A stretch of 64,000 nucleotides of DNA from Salinimicrobium sp963739625 (lineage in GTDB: Bacteria; Bacteroidota; Bacteroidia; Flavobacteriales; Flavobacteriaceae): positions 1 to 64,000 of the forward strand of contig CAVUAU010000011.1 in NCBI GenBank assembly GCA_963739625.1, in the 5' to 3' direction. Shown here one piece after another: positions 51,585 to 61,684 of the stretch (positions within the stretch are counted from its first letter, which is position 1; every line of letters begins with the position of its first letter). A program made the translations under genes and the position numbers. The notes under the pieces are model-generated. The model was not told the DNA's origin, did no database searches, and was given only the letters and a program-made list of their open reading frames with translations.

Positions 51585-52521
51585 ATATATTTTCATAAGG
51601 ATTGGAGGGCGTTACAAAAAACTCCCCGTTAACGTATCTAAAATGTTTATCAAGCTCTCTTATTTGCTGTAGGTCGTCCTGGTCAAGTTCGATATGCTGA
51701 CTTTCAAGGTTGGCAATAATGTGTTTTTCTGAAGTGGATTTTGGAATGACCGCCGTACCTCTTTGCACTGCCCATTGAATCAAGATCTGGCCGGCGCCGG
51801 CATTATGTTTTTCAGCAATTTTTTTGATTGTTGGATTGTCGAGTAAAGAAGGTTCATTTTTAGCTTTCATTGCATCTATCCTGTCGCCGCTGCCAAGAGG
51901 GGAGTAGGCGGTTGGGAGGATGTTGTGCTCCTTGAGGAACTCAAGAAAATCACGCTGCTGTAAAAACGGGTGCAGCTCAATTTGATTCACCTCGGGAGTT
52001 TCTTCTGTTTCTTTCATGAGGTCGCGCAACTTCTTTTCACTGAAGTTGGACACCCCAATGTGTTTCACCAAACCCTGCTTCTTGGCTTCTAACATGGCAT
52101 TCCATGTTTCAATGATTGGTACTTCTTCGAGGGAAAGGTAATCTTCATCTTTTGTGGGAAAGCCCACGCCGTTTTTGAAAACTACCGGCCAGTGAATAAG
52201 ATACAGATCAAGATAATCCAGCTGCAGGTCTTTTAATGTTTGCTTTAGAGCAGGAATTACTTCTTCTTTTCTGTGCGAATCATTCCAGAGCTTCGAGGTC
52301 ACCCAAACATCTTCCCGCTTTATCTTTCCTTCTGAAAAGACTGAAGAAAAAGCATTTCCTATCTCGGCTTCATTGCCGTAAGTAGCGGCACAGTCAATGT
52401 GCCGATAGCCCGCGTGCAAAGCGATCTTGACAGCCTCTTCTACTTTTCCTTTTTCAGATTTCCAGGTGCCCAGGCCAATGGCAGGCATTTCATCATTATT
52501 TCTGAACTTCAGTGTTTTCAT
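51574..52521 (-). CDS. Aldo/keto reductase, AKR5-type
   Basis: 315 residues, unlike the AKR at 31563-32507. Tetrad candidates: Asp and Tyr in YRHIDCAATYGNEAEIG, Lys in WVTSKLWN, His in LYLIHWPVVF. Further motifs are HIGVSNFSEKKLRDLM, NQIELHPFLQQ, TAYSPLGSG and the cofactor-binding IPKSTSEKHIIANLE. It reduces carbonyls with NADPH; substrate unknown. Upstream, 52522-52681 contains only AATTC-like low-complexity sequence. Confidence 0.92.
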   Translation of the reverse strand: MKTLKFRNNDEMPAIGLGTWKSEKGKVEEAVKIALHAGYRHIDCAATYGNEAEIGNAFSSVFSEGKIKREDVWVTSKLWNDSHRKEEVIPALKQTLKDLQLDYLDLYLIHWPVVFKNGVGFPTKDEDYLSLEEVPIIETWNAMLEAKKQGLVKHIGVSNFSEKKLRDLMKETEETPEVNQIELHPFLQQRDFLEFLKEHNILPTAYSPLGSGDRIDAMKAKNEPSLLDNPTIKKIAEKHNAGAGQILIQWAVQRGTAVIPKSTSEKHIIANLESQHIELDQDDLQQIRELDKHFRYVNGEFFVTPSNPYENIYDE

Positions 52522-52681
52522 ATGATTATTCTATTTTCCCTCAAATTAAGCAGGAAATGCCTGTTCCCAAAGTATATCAGGCGGTTTAGCAGAAATTTAA
52601 TAATTATACGCGTTGAAGATTTCCAACAAATCTTCAACCTGAAAGCCTAACCTTGAATTTTAAATTGTGAATTCTGAATTT

Positions 52682-53578
52682 TCACCGTCTGGGATGAAAC
52701 TGCTCCATCACGTTTTTGAGGTGGCTGCGGTCCATGTGAACATAGATCTCTGTAGTGGTAATGCTTTCATGTCCCAACATTTGCTGAATTGCCCTTAAGT
52801 CGGCGCCGTTTTCCAGAAGATGCGTTGCAAACGAATGTCTAAAGGTGTGCGGACTCACCTTCTTATGTATGCCCGCCTTTTCGGATAAACGTTTTATAAT
52901 GGTGAAGATCATTGCCCGCGTAAGTTGCTTTCCACGCCGGTTGAGAAAAAGAGTGTCCTCATGCCCTTTTTGGATGTCCAGGTGGCTGCGGATGTGCTCC
53001 CGGTAAAGGCTAATGTACTTTTGTGTTGTTTCGGCTATGGGAACAAATCTTTGTTTATTTCCTTTTCCGGTGACCTTGATAAATCCTTCTTCGAAGAACA
53101 GGTCAGAGAGGTTGAGGGAGATGAGCTCAGAAACCCTGAGGCCACAGCCGTAAAGTGTTTCAAGAATCGCCCGGTTGCGTTCACCTTCAGCCTTAGAAAG
53201 GTCTATGGCCGCAATGAGTGCATCTATTTCTTCGGTAGAGAGCGTATCGGGTAATTTGCGGCCCACCCGCGGAGATTCGATGAGGTCCAGCGGATTAGTT
53301 TTCCTGTAATCCTCAAAGACTAGAAATCCGAAAAATCCACGCAGGCCCGAGATGATCCTGGATTGGGAGCGGGCATTCAGGGATTTGGCTACGGTATAGA
53401 TGAACTGCTGCAGCTGCTCTTCTGCAATGTCTTCGGGAGAGACCTTTAGCTCGTGCTCCTGCAGGTAGGCCATGAGCTTTTCGACATCCATCCCATAGTT
53501 GGTGATGGTATTTTCTGAAAGGCCGCGTTCGATCCTTAAATACTGCCGGTAATCTTTGAGGGCGTGTTCCCAGGTCAT
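52682..53578 (-). CDS. xerD: Tyrosine recombinase XerD
   Basis: 298 residues. Core-binding domain (about 5-90, WEHALKDYRQYLRIERGLSENTITNYGMDVEKLMAYL) and catalytic domain with Arg in YGCGLRVSELISL, Lys in VTGKGNKQRFVP, HTFRHSFATHLLENGADLRAIQQMLGH (His-x-x-Arg and second His) and the nucleophile Tyr in TEIYVHMD. This is a chromosome-dimer resolution recombinase of the XerC/D group, with XerD favoured by its close match to LYGCGLRVSEL and the Bacteroidota gene pair xerD/aroQ. A mobile-element integrase is less likely: no attachment site or cargo is adjacent. Confidence 0.93.
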   Translation of the reverse strand: MTWEHALKDYRQYLRIERGLSENTITNYGMDVEKLMAYLQEHELKVSPEDIAEEQLQQFIYTVAKSLNARSQSRIISGLRGFFGFLVFEDYRKTNPLDLIESPRVGRKLPDTLSTEEIDALIAAIDLSKAEGERNRAILETLYGCGLRVSELISLNLSDLFFEEGFIKVTGKGNKQRFVPIAETTQKYISLYREHIRSHLDIQKGHEDTLFLNRRGKQLTRAMIFTIIKRLSEKAGIHKKVSPHTFRHSFATHLLENGADLRAIQQMLGHESITTTEIYVHMDRSHLKNVMEQFHPRR

Positions 53579-53688
53579 GGGCTAAAGATAAAAGCTTTAC
53601 TCGAAAAAACAGCCGGCGGTTTCAATGGAGATAGAAGAAGCCGGATAAAAATTGATATGTTTGCTCTTCATAAACTAATTAACACAGC

Positions 53689-54237
53689 ATGAAAAAATCT
53701 TTACTTTTATTTTTGATCGTTTTTGGAATTAATAATGCTTTGCAGGCGCAGGAATCCGGGGAGGAGTTCAATGGGGAATCCGGTCAGGAATCTGGTTTAG
53801 GAATTAAGATTGGTTATACAAACATCACTGTGAGGGCAAAATATCAGGGAAATACAGCCACTGTGTCGGAGTCGGGTTTTTATGCGGGCCTTTCAGAAGA
53901 ACTTATGCTGAACACTAAATTTGCTCTGCAACCCGAGCTGCTCTTTGCACGCGCTTCCGAAACAAACTTTCTTTACCTTCCAATAATGGCAAAATATTAT
54001 GTCTTTCCGCAGTTGAGCTTGCAGGCAGGGCCGCAAGCAAACCTTGTGCTCGACAACGCTCCAAATGAAAAGCAACTTGGCCTGGACATCGCTTTTGGCG
54101 CAGAATACAAAATTCTTCCAGGCTTTTTTATAGATGCGCGCTACGGGCTGGAGGTCACCAATCGCATGGCAGATGATTATTATGACATCAAAGCCTCCTA
54201 CAGTACTTTAATGATAGGAGCAGGATACAGGTTTTAA
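53689..54237 (+). CDS. Outer-membrane beta-barrel protein
   Basis: 182 residues with signal MKKSLLLFLIVFGINNALQAQ. The mature part alternates in beta strands: GLGIKIGYTNITVRAKYQGN, GFYAGLSEELMLNTKFALQPELLFARA, FLYLPIMAKYYVFPQLSLQAGPQANLVLD and FFIDARYGLEVTNRMADDYYDIKASYSTLMIGAGYRF with the C-terminal Phe. Eight-stranded porin-like family of Bacteroidota, function unknown. A perfect TAnnTTTG (TATGTTTG, 53656-53663) lies 26 bases before the start; a terminator follows. Confidence 0.87.
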   Translation: MKKSLLLFLIVFGINNALQAQESGEEFNGESGQESGLGIKIGYTNITVRAKYQGNTATVSESGFYAGLSEELMLNTKFALQPELLFARASETNFLYLPIMAKYYVFPQLSLQAGPQANLVLDNAPNEKQLGLDIAFGAEYKILPGFFIDARYGLEVTNRMADDYYDIKASYSTLMIGAGYRF

Positions 54238-54259
54238 ATTTTATAGACCGATATTTTTG

Positions 54260-54289
54260 AAAACGGAAGCCTGTGGTTTCCGTTTTTTT
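54260..54289 (+). terminator. Intrinsic terminator after the OMP gene
   Basis: AAAACGGAA (54260-54268) and TTCCGTTTT (54278-54286) with further T. Confidence 0.82.
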
Positions 54290-54315
54290 ATGTCTGAAAT
54301 TTTTACATTTACCAT

Positions 54316-54729
54316 ATGAAACTACTCATCATTAACGGCCCCAATCTCAACCTGCTGGGCACTCGTGAACCAGACACTTACGGGAACAGCGATTTTCCCG
54401 CTTACCTGGAACAGCTTCGGAAAAAATTCAGTGAAATTCAAATTGATTTCTTTCAGTCTAATATAGAAGGAGAGCTTATTGACAGGCTGCAGCAGGCGGC
54501 TCATGATTATGATGGGATAATTCTCAATGCTGCGGCTTATACCCACACTTCAGTGGGGATTGGTGATGCAGTAAAGGCCATTGATCTCCCTGTGGTAGAA
54601 GTACATATTTCAAATACTGCTGCACGCGAAAAATTCAGACATAAATCTTTTATCGCCCCTCATGCGCGCGGAGTCATCCTTGGTTTCGGCTTGAAAAGCT
54701 ATGAGCTGGCAGTTGCCAGTTTTCTGTAA
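54316..54729 (+). CDS. aroQ: Type II 3-dehydroquinate dehydratase
   Basis: 137 residues, a typical dodecameric type II enzyme of the shikimate pathway. Motifs: LLIINGPNLNLLGTREPDTYG (with active-site Asn and Tyr), QIDFFQSNIEGELIDRLQ, GIILNAAAYTHTSVGIGDAVKAI (catalytic His region) and VVEVHISNTAAREKFRHKSFIAPHARGVILGFGLKSYELAV. Adjacent to xerD on the other side of the OMP gene. Confidence 0.97.
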   Translation: MKLLIINGPNLNLLGTREPDTYGNSDFPAYLEQLRKKFSEIQIDFFQSNIEGELIDRLQQAAHDYDGIILNAAAYTHTSVGIGDAVKAIDLPVVEVHISNTAAREKFRHKSFIAPHARGVILGFGLKSYELAVASFL

Positions 54730-54890
54730 AACATGCTCAATTTCCGGTTATTTTGTTAAAACTTTCTTCTTTTCTCTTAAATAAACAGAGAATATCGTTA
54801 AAAAGGACAGTTTCCTCCTGATTAAATAGCTTGCTGTATATTATTTTTTGATAGCTTCGGTTTGTAATTTAACCACTAAAACAAGTGATT

Positions 54891-55352
54891 ATGAAAAAAG
54901 TAATTTTAGCAGCAGTCGTTATTATGTCTTTTGGACTCACTACGGCAAATGCACAGGAGTTGAAAGTTGGCGCTCATGCAGGTGTACCTGTAGGTGATGC
55001 TGCAGATGTTTCAGATCTTGCTTTTGGAGCAGACCTGGCTTATCTATGGAACGCTGCCGGAATCTTACAGGTGGGACCAAAAGTTGGTTATCACCAATAC
55101 ACAGGAGATTTCGACGCCGGATTTATACCTGTAGCTGCAGAAGGTCGCGTAGGTCTTGGGGAAGCAGTCTTTGTAGGTCTCGATCTTGGTTACGGGATTA
55201 GCCTCAAAGACGGTGTAGACGGAGGATTGTATTATGCTCCTAAACTCGGTTTCGGGTTTATGGGAGTAAAAGTAATTGGTTCCTATACCGGAATTAGCCT
55301 TGACGGCGGTGACGCTTCCTCGGTGAATGCGGGAATCGAATTCAGTTTGTAA
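54891..55352 (+). CDS. Small outer-membrane beta-barrel protein
   Basis: 153 residues from the ATG at 54891. Signal MKKVILAAVVIMSFGLTTANAQ, then strands such as LKVGAHAGVPVGDAADVSDLAFGADLAYLW, LQVGPKVGYHQYTG, VFVGLDLGYGISL, YYAPKLGFGFMGVKVIGSYTGISL and the aromatic end VNAGIEFSL. Low in Cys and rich in Gly and Val, as in small barrels. Function unknown. Followed by a terminator. Confidence 0.83.
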   Translation: MKKVILAAVVIMSFGLTTANAQELKVGAHAGVPVGDAADVSDLAFGADLAYLWNAAGILQVGPKVGYHQYTGDFDAGFIPVAAEGRVGLGEAVFVGLDLGYGISLKDGVDGGLYYAPKLGFGFMGVKVIGSYTGISLDGGDASSVNAGIEFSL

Positions 55353-55373
55353 ATAAGAAAAATCAGTTAAATG

Positions 55374-55396
55374 AAAGCGGGAGTCTCTCCCGCTTT
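55374..55396 (+). terminator. Intrinsic terminator after the small OMP gene
   Basis: AAAGCGGGAG / CTCCCGCTTT with loop TCT, followed by TTTT. Confidence 0.87.
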
Positions 55397-55410
55397 TTTT
55401 ATGTTGTGGT

Positions 55411-56133
55411 ATGAAAAAAGCCTTTTTGAATTGGAGTTCCGGCAAAGATGCGGCTTACGCACTCTATCTGCTGCAACAGCAAAAGCAGTATGCGGTGGAA
55501 AAGCTGGTTTGCACGGTCAATTCTGAAGTTGATCGCGTTTCCATGCACGGGCTGCGCCGGGAGCTGCTGCTGGAACAGGCGAAAAGTATTGGAATTCCAC
55601 TTCATATTATTCCTCTGCAAGGCAATGTCTCTATGGATACTTATAACCGCATCATGAAAGAGGAGATGCAGCGGCTAAGGCAGGAAAGCTTCACGCACAG
55701 CATTTTCGGTGATATTTTTCTGGAAGACCTGAGGAAGTATCGGGAACAGCAGCTTCAAAAAGTGGATTTAAAGGCCGTTTTTCCGCTGTGGAAAATGGAC
55801 ACAAAAAAGTTGATGCAGGACTTTCTAAAAGCCGGTTTTAAAGCCATCACCGTCAGCGTTAATGCAGCCGTGCTTGACAACTCCTTCTGCGGAAGAATTA
55901 TAGACGAAGAATTTCTTGCCGATCTGCCTGCTTCGGTCGATCCTTGCGGCGAAAATGGCGAATTTCACAGCTTCGTCTTTGACGGCCCTATCTTCAATGA
56001 GCCGCTAAACTTCAGAAAAGGAGAAATTGTGGCTCAAACCTATGAACTTTCCGAAGAAAAAGAGGAAAACTGCATTTCCGAAGAACAGAGCTGGGACAAT
56101 AAGTTCTGGTACTGCGACCTGCTTCCGCAGTAA
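55411..56133 (+). CDS. Dph6-related ATP pyrophosphatase
   Basis: 240 residues of the adenine-nucleotide alpha-hydrolase/diphthine--ammonia ligase family. The PP-loop is SSGKDAAYAL at residues 9-18 (usual SGGKDS). Further: EVDRVSMHGLRRELLLEQAKSIGIPLHIIPL, SIFGDIFLEDLRKYRE, VFPLWKMDTKKLMQDFLKAGFKAITVSVNA, and DPCGENGEFHSFVFDGPIF, the family signature. The exact bacterial substrate is unknown; bacteria have no diphthamide, so another amide or amine product is likely. A CTCAAAAATGTCATTTTTG-type palindrome follows at 56144-56163. Confidence 0.85.
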   Translation: MKKAFLNWSSGKDAAYALYLLQQQKQYAVEKLVCTVNSEVDRVSMHGLRRELLLEQAKSIGIPLHIIPLQGNVSMDTYNRIMKEEMQRLRQESFTHSIFGDIFLEDLRKYREQQLQKVDLKAVFPLWKMDTKKLMQDFLKAGFKAITVSVNAAVLDNSFCGRIIDEEFLADLPASVDPCGENGEFHSFVFDGPIFNEPLNFRKGEIVAQTYELSEEKEENCISEEQSWDNKFWYCDLLPQ

Positions 56134-56143
56134 AATAAGAGGG

Positions 56144-56163
56144 CTCAAAAATGTCATTTTTGG
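56144..56163. repeat. CAAAAATG palindrome
   Basis: CTCAAAAATG and CATTTTTGG around a single T, 11 bases after the stop of the Dph6-like gene and about 80 bases before the VWA gene. No clear T-tail on the plus strand; it may be a degenerate terminator. Confidence 0.45.
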
Positions 56164-56241
56164 AAGGTTATTTAACACAAGTTTAATCAGGTTCTTTCTT
56201 ACAGTATTTCAGTTTGCGGGGCTAATGCCTTAACTTTAGGC

Positions 56242-57370
56242 ATGGAAAAGAAAGATAGTATGAAGAAGGGCTTTGTGTTCAAAAAGTACGAACAGGAGGA
56301 GCAATCTCCTTTTGACAAGCTTTTTGAGATCTTCAAAGAGTTGATCACCCACACTTCGGGAGATTTTGACGAGGCCATAGACTGGCTGCGACAGCTGGAT
56401 AAGGAGTACAAGCTTACCGATGAGAATTACACTATTGACGACTTTATAGAAGACCTAAAGAATAAGGGCTACATCCGCGAGGAAATAGACCCTGACGGTA
56501 AGGGCGGCATGGCTATAACAGCCAAGACCGAAAGGGCCATAAGGCAGCAGGCGCTCAACCAGATCTTTGGTAATCTTCGGAAGAGCCGCTCGGGAAATCA
56601 CAGTACAAAACAGCAGGGCGCTGGGCGATGAGCATACAGGCGAGTTCCGGAATTTCAACTATGGTGATCCGCTGGAAAAGATCTCGATGACAGAATCTCT
56701 CCGGAATGCACAGATCCACCATGGTGCCGATGATTTTCGGATGACCGAAGATGACCTGGTGGTAGAGGAGACCCATCATAAAAGCCAGATGAGCACTGTG
56801 CTCATGATAGATATTAGCCACTCCATGATCCTCTACGGTGAAGACAGGATCACGCCCGCAAAAAAAGTTGCGATGGCGCTGGCCGAATTGATCACGACAA
56901 GATATCCGAAGGACACGCTTGATATTTTAGTCTTCGGAAATGATGCGTGGGCCATTTCAATCGCCGATTTGCCTTACCTGCGGGTGGGACCCTACCACAC
57001 CAACACGGTTGCCGGGTTGCAGCTGGCGATGGACCTGTTAAGGCGAAAACGAAATACCAACAAACAGATCTTTATGATCACCGATGGAAAGCCCAGCTGC
57101 ATCAGGGAAAGGGACGGCACCTATTATAAGAATTCTGTGGGGTTGGATCCGTTTATCGTGGAGCAATGCTATAATACTGCACGGCAGGCGAGAAAGCTGC
57201 ACATTCCCATCACCACTTTTATGATCGCTAAAGATCCTTACCTGGAACGTTTTGTTCGGGAATTCACGCAGGCCAATCAGGGAAAAGCTTTCTTCACCGG
57301 CCTTAAAGGTTTGGGAGAGATGATCTTTGAAGATTACGAAACCAACAGGAAAAAAAGAATTAAAGGATAG
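56242..57370 (+). pseudogene. VWA domain protein, with one frameshift
   Basis: About 375 residues when read through. The N-terminal half (KKGFVFKKYEQEEQSPFDKLFEIFKELITHTSGDFDEAIDWL ... AITAKTERAIRQQALNQIFGNL) ends in frame at 56631. The C-terminal half (to 57370) carries the VWA fold with the MIDAS motif DISHS in VLMIDISHSMILYGEDR, then QIFMITDGKPSC and TFMIAKDPYLERFVREF. Removing one G from the GGG at 56623-56625 joins QQGAGDEHTGEFRNF. It lies 43 bases before a MoxR/magnesium-chelatase-like AAA gene, the usual partner of such VWA proteins. Confidence 0.83.
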
Positions 57371-57396
57371 GCCTCAAAAATGCCTTTTTTGAAGCC
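57370..57396. repeat. GGCCTCAAAAATG hairpin between the VWA and AAA genes
   Basis: GGCCTCAAAAATGCC pairs with TTTTTTGAAGCC across a short loop. It lies right at the VWA stop and before the AAA start at 57413; it could attenuate transcription into the AAA gene. Confidence 0.5.
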
Positions 57397-57412
57397 GAAT
57401 AAAAATACATCT

Positions 57413-58876
57413 ATGGAAATAAAAAATATCAACACTTTTGGAGCGCTCAAGAAATCGGGCTACAAAAGCAGGAGCATAAAAGAAGAGCTGCGGCAGAATT
57501 TGCTGCAAAAAATAAGAAACGATGAGCCTGCTTTTGAAGGTATACACGGTTATGAAAATACCGTAATTCCAGAACTCGAGCGTGCGATTCTCTCCAAGCA
57601 TAACATCAACCTTCTCGGTTTACGAGGGCAGGCGAAAACCCGATTGGCGCGAATGATGGTGAACCTGCTGGACGAATGGATGCCAATTGTTGAAGGATCA
57701 GAGATCAATGATGATCCTTTTAAACCAATTTCCCGTTACGCCAAAGAGCTTATCAAGGAAAAAGGTGATGATACACCAATTTCCTGGGTGCATCGCAACG
57801 ACCGCTTTTTTGAAAAGCTGGCCACTCCCGATGTTACCGTTGCCGACATTATTGGTGACGTGGACCCAATAAAAGCAGCGAATCTCAAGTTGAGCTATGC
57901 CGATGACCGGGTGATCCACTTCGGAATGATTCCGCGGGCGAACCGGAGCATCTTCGTGATCAACGAGCTGCCCGATCTGCAGGCGAGAATTCAGGTAGCC
58001 CTGTTCAATATTTTGCAGGAAGGCGATATTCAGATCCGCGGATTTAAGCTGAGGTTGCCTCTGGACATGCAATTCGTTTTTACAGCCAACCCCGAAGATT
58101 ATACCAACCGCGGAAGTATTGTAACTCCACTGAAGGACAGGATTGGTTCGCAAATACTTACGCATTATCCTTTGAACCTGGAAACCGCCAAAACCATTAC
58201 GAAACAGGAGGCGAAGCTGGACCAGAATCAGGAGGAGATGGTGCATGTGCCCGAACTTGCCAAAGACCTGCTGGAGCAAATAAGTTTCGAAGCCCGCGAT
58301 AATGAGTTCATTGATGCCAGGAGCGGGATAAGCGCCAGGCTGAGCATTACCGCTTACGAAAACCTGCTGAGCACTGCGGAACGCAGGGCGATCAAAAATG
58401 GCGAAAACGAAACGCTTTTAAGATTCGGAGATTTTCTCGGCGTAATCCCCAGCATCACCGGAAAGATCGAGCTGGTCTATGAAGGTGAACAGGAGGGAAG
58501 TGCCGAAGTTGCTCAGCAGCTGATAGGTGAAGCGGTGAAAACGCTTTTCCCGAAGCTTTTTCCGAAGATCGAGAAATTAACCAAAGAAGAGGATGAAGAC
58601 CCTTATGCCGAAGTGGTGGAATGGTTCTTCTCTGAAAGCGGTTTTGAGCTGTTGGATGAGACCAAAGATGAAGAGTACAAAAAAGCGCTGGATTCCATTC
58701 CTGCTTTAGACAGGCTCATCGACAAATATCAACCCGAAACTCCCGAAAAAGACCGTTACTTCCTGAAGGAGTTCATCCTCTGGGGCCTTGTTGAGTACAA
58801 AAAGCTGAATAAATACCGCTTTTCTCAAGGCGTACAGTTCAAGGACATCTACGGAAGCTACATTAGTGGACTTTAG
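57413..58876 (+). CDS. Magnesium chelatase/MoxR-like AAA ATPase with degenerate P-loop
   Basis: 487 residues from the ATG at 57413 (an upstream start would lie inside the hairpin). P-loop at residues 69-76 reads GLRGQAKT, with Ala where Gly precedes the Lys of GxxxxGK[ST]. Walker B is FVINELPDL with Asn-Glu in place of Asp-Glu. The sensor region reads VFTANPEDYTNRGSIVTPLKDRIGSQILTHYP. A C-terminal part of about 150 residues (LFPKIEKLTKEEDEDPYAEVVEWFFSES ...) follows. Pairs with the VWA gene upstream, as in MoxR-VWA/BchI-BchD-type systems. Client unknown. Confidence 0.85.
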   Translation: MEIKNINTFGALKKSGYKSRSIKEELRQNLLQKIRNDEPAFEGIHGYENTVIPELERAILSKHNINLLGLRGQAKTRLARMMVNLLDEWMPIVEGSEINDDPFKPISRYAKELIKEKGDDTPISWVHRNDRFFEKLATPDVTVADIIGDVDPIKAANLKLSYADDRVIHFGMIPRANRSIFVINELPDLQARIQVALFNILQEGDIQIRGFKLRLPLDMQFVFTANPEDYTNRGSIVTPLKDRIGSQILTHYPLNLETAKTITKQEAKLDQNQEEMVHVPELAKDLLEQISFEARDNEFIDARSGISARLSITAYENLLSTAERRAIKNGENETLLRFGDFLGVIPSITGKIELVYEGEQEGSAEVAQQLIGEAVKTLFPKLFPKIEKLTKEEDEDPYAEVVEWFFSESGFELLDETKDEEYKKALDSIPALDRLIDKYQPETPEKDRYFLKEFILWGLVEYKKLNKYRFSQGVQFKDIYGSYISGL

Positions 58877-58922
58877 GATTCAAGATTCAGAATTTAAAAT
58901 TCAGAATTCAAAAAAAGGAAAG

Positions 58923-58962
58923 AAGATCCCCTCCAAAAATGTCATTTTTGAAGGGGATCTTT
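58923..58962. terminator. Intrinsic terminator after the AAA gene (CAAAAATG palindrome)
   Basis: AAGATCCCCTCCAAAAATG pairs with CATTTTTGAAGGGGATCTT around one T, with one mismatch, followed by TTATTTTTT. Confidence 0.87.
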
Positions 58963-58992
58963 TATTTTTTATGGCTGCCGGGATGTTAAAAA

Positions 58993-59030
58993 AAATAACC
59001 TCTGAAAAAGGCCTTTTTCAGAGGTTATTT
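58993..59030. terminator. Perfect 38-base palindrome, terminator of lpd
   Basis: AAATAACCTCTGAAAAAGG joined directly to its reverse complement. Together with the hairpin at 58923 it separates the convergent AAA gene and lpd; on the minus strand it is followed by TTTTT. Confidence 0.82.
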
Positions 59031-59068
59031 AAATTTTGATCTAAAGTCTAAGATCTCAGATCTTATAT

Positions 59069-60460
<1,392 letters not shown>

Positions 60461-60587
60461 ATTTGGAAATTTTTGTAACTGAATTTAAGACAGCGAATTT
60501 ACGGAATTTCAGCATAAACCGAAAGTTTTGCAGCGCAAGGAAAATGACAAAAGTTGAGCTATTTCTGATTTTGTAGCAGTAAAACAA

Positions 60588-60626
60588 AAAAAGTCCTTTT
60601 TCCGAAGGTGGAAAAAAGGACTTTTT
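60588..60626 (-). terminator. Intrinsic terminator after the collagen-like lipoprotein
   Basis: AAAAAGTCCTTTTT (60588-60601) and AAAAAGGACTTTTT (60613-60626); a T-rich tract follows on the minus strand. Confidence 0.85.
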
Positions 60627-60647
60627 GCAATTTCTTTTGGTCTGCGA

Positions 60648-61208
60648 CTATTTTAGTTCGAGTACAGGAATATCCTGAGGGTCAACTTTCATTGCCGACA
60701 TCACCGCGTTATAATCTGAAACATTTACTCCAGTGGTTTGAGCAAAATCTGCCGGTACAATAGCTACTCTAAAGACCTGATCATCTAAAAAGGCTGTGCC
60801 TAAAGTTGAAAGATCAACATCTCCATCAAGGAAGATGTTTACGTCAAAATAACTGTAGTCATAGTTGTACTGCATGGTACCGCCGTCAACGTAATAAGTT
60901 TGCGGCAGCAGTCTCCAAAGATAAACCGGCTCGCCGTCTGCTTCGCCGTCCTGGCCTACGCGCAGGTAGACAAGCACAACATCAGATTCAAAGACTTCGG
61001 CATCGGTAAAATCTGAATAAGTGACCAAAGCCGAATAATCATTGCCGGCATTGAAGTCGGCTGTTACGTCAAACACGGTTCCAATAAGCCCGTCTGCTCC
61101 CGGAGGACCTTGTGGTCCCGGAGGCCCTATCGGTCCTTCATCTCCAGAACAGGAGACAAGAATTATTGAAAATACAGCTAAAAAGAGGTAAAATATTTTT
61201 TTCATCAT
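60648..61208 (-). CDS. Lipoprotein with short collagen-like segment
   Basis: 186 residues. Signal MMKKIFYLFLAVFSIILVSC with lipid Cys20, then a Gly-x-Y tract of about seven triplets (GDEGPIGPPGPQGPPGADGLIG, residues 22-43), then a beta-rich domain (FDVTADFNAGNDYSALVTYSDFTDAEVFESDVVLVYLRV ... VYLWRLLPQTYYVDGGTMQYNYDYSYFDVNIFLD). The collagen stretch is too short for a stable fibre but could trimerise. I do not recognise the C-terminal domain. Starts at an ATG overlapping the msrB stop (ATGA). Confidence 0.8.
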   Translation of the reverse strand: MMKKIFYLFLAVFSIILVSCSGDEGPIGPPGPQGPPGADGLIGTVFDVTADFNAGNDYSALVTYSDFTDAEVFESDVVLVYLRVGQDGEADGEPVYLWRLLPQTYYVDGGTMQYNYDYSYFDVNIFLDGDVDLSTLGTAFLDDQVFRVAIVPADFAQTTGVNVSDYNAVMSAMKVDPQDIPVLELK

Positions 61209-61612
61209 TTATTGTTTTTTGGTTCAAAATCTATACTTGCCGAATTTACGCAATAGCGTTGTCCGGTTTCGGTAGGGCCGTCGTCAAAAACATGCCCAAG
61301 ATGGCTACCGCAGTTGGCGCAGAGAATTTCTGTGCGAATCATTCCGAAGGTTTTATCCTGCACATATTCGATGCTGCCTTCAATGGCGTCATCAAAACTT
61401 GGCCAGCCGCAGCCGCTCTCAAACTTTTGATCACTCTCAAAAAGCTTGGCATTGCAGGCCGCGCAGTGGTATTCGCCATTTTGAAAATGAAGGTTGTATT
61501 TTCCCGAATGCGGTGCTTCTGTACCGCTTTGCCGCAGCACACGGTACTGCTCGTCTGAAAGCTTTTCGCGCCATTCAGATTCAGAATATTCTATTGGATA
61601 TCGTTTTCTCAT
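61205..61612 (-). CDS. msrB: Peptide-methionine (R)-S-oxide reductase MsrB, cytoplasmic
   Basis: 135 residues without signal peptide. Zinc cysteines CAACNAKLF and CANCGSHLG, substrate motif GCGWPSFDD, and the catalytic Cys in RYCVNSASIDF. Repairs oxidised methionine. It is followed directly by the collagen-like lipoprotein gene (ATGA overlap), and preceded by a second, exported msrB 72 bases upstream. Confidence 0.93.
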   Translation of the reverse strand: MRKRYPIEYSESEWREKLSDEQYRVLRQSGTEAPHSGKYNLHFQNGEYHCAACNAKLFESDQKFESGCGWPSFDDAIEGSIEYVQDKTFGMIRTEILCANCGSHLGHVFDDGPTETGQRYCVNSASIDFEPKNNK

Positions 61613-61684
61613 GTTAATAAAAGTAGGAATTCCGCGGAATTTTTATCTTAAACTATTGATAAACCTGTACAGGTGTCAAAAATG

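Noticed and set aside
52682..53578. xerD gene as integrase of a mobile island
   Set aside because: Its sequence and the aroQ neighbour fit chromosomal XerD; no attachment repeats or cargo genes are near.
56242..57370. VWA halves as two separate overlapping genes
   Set aside because: Each half lacks part of the conserved protein and one base removal joins them without gap, so a single gene is the better reading.
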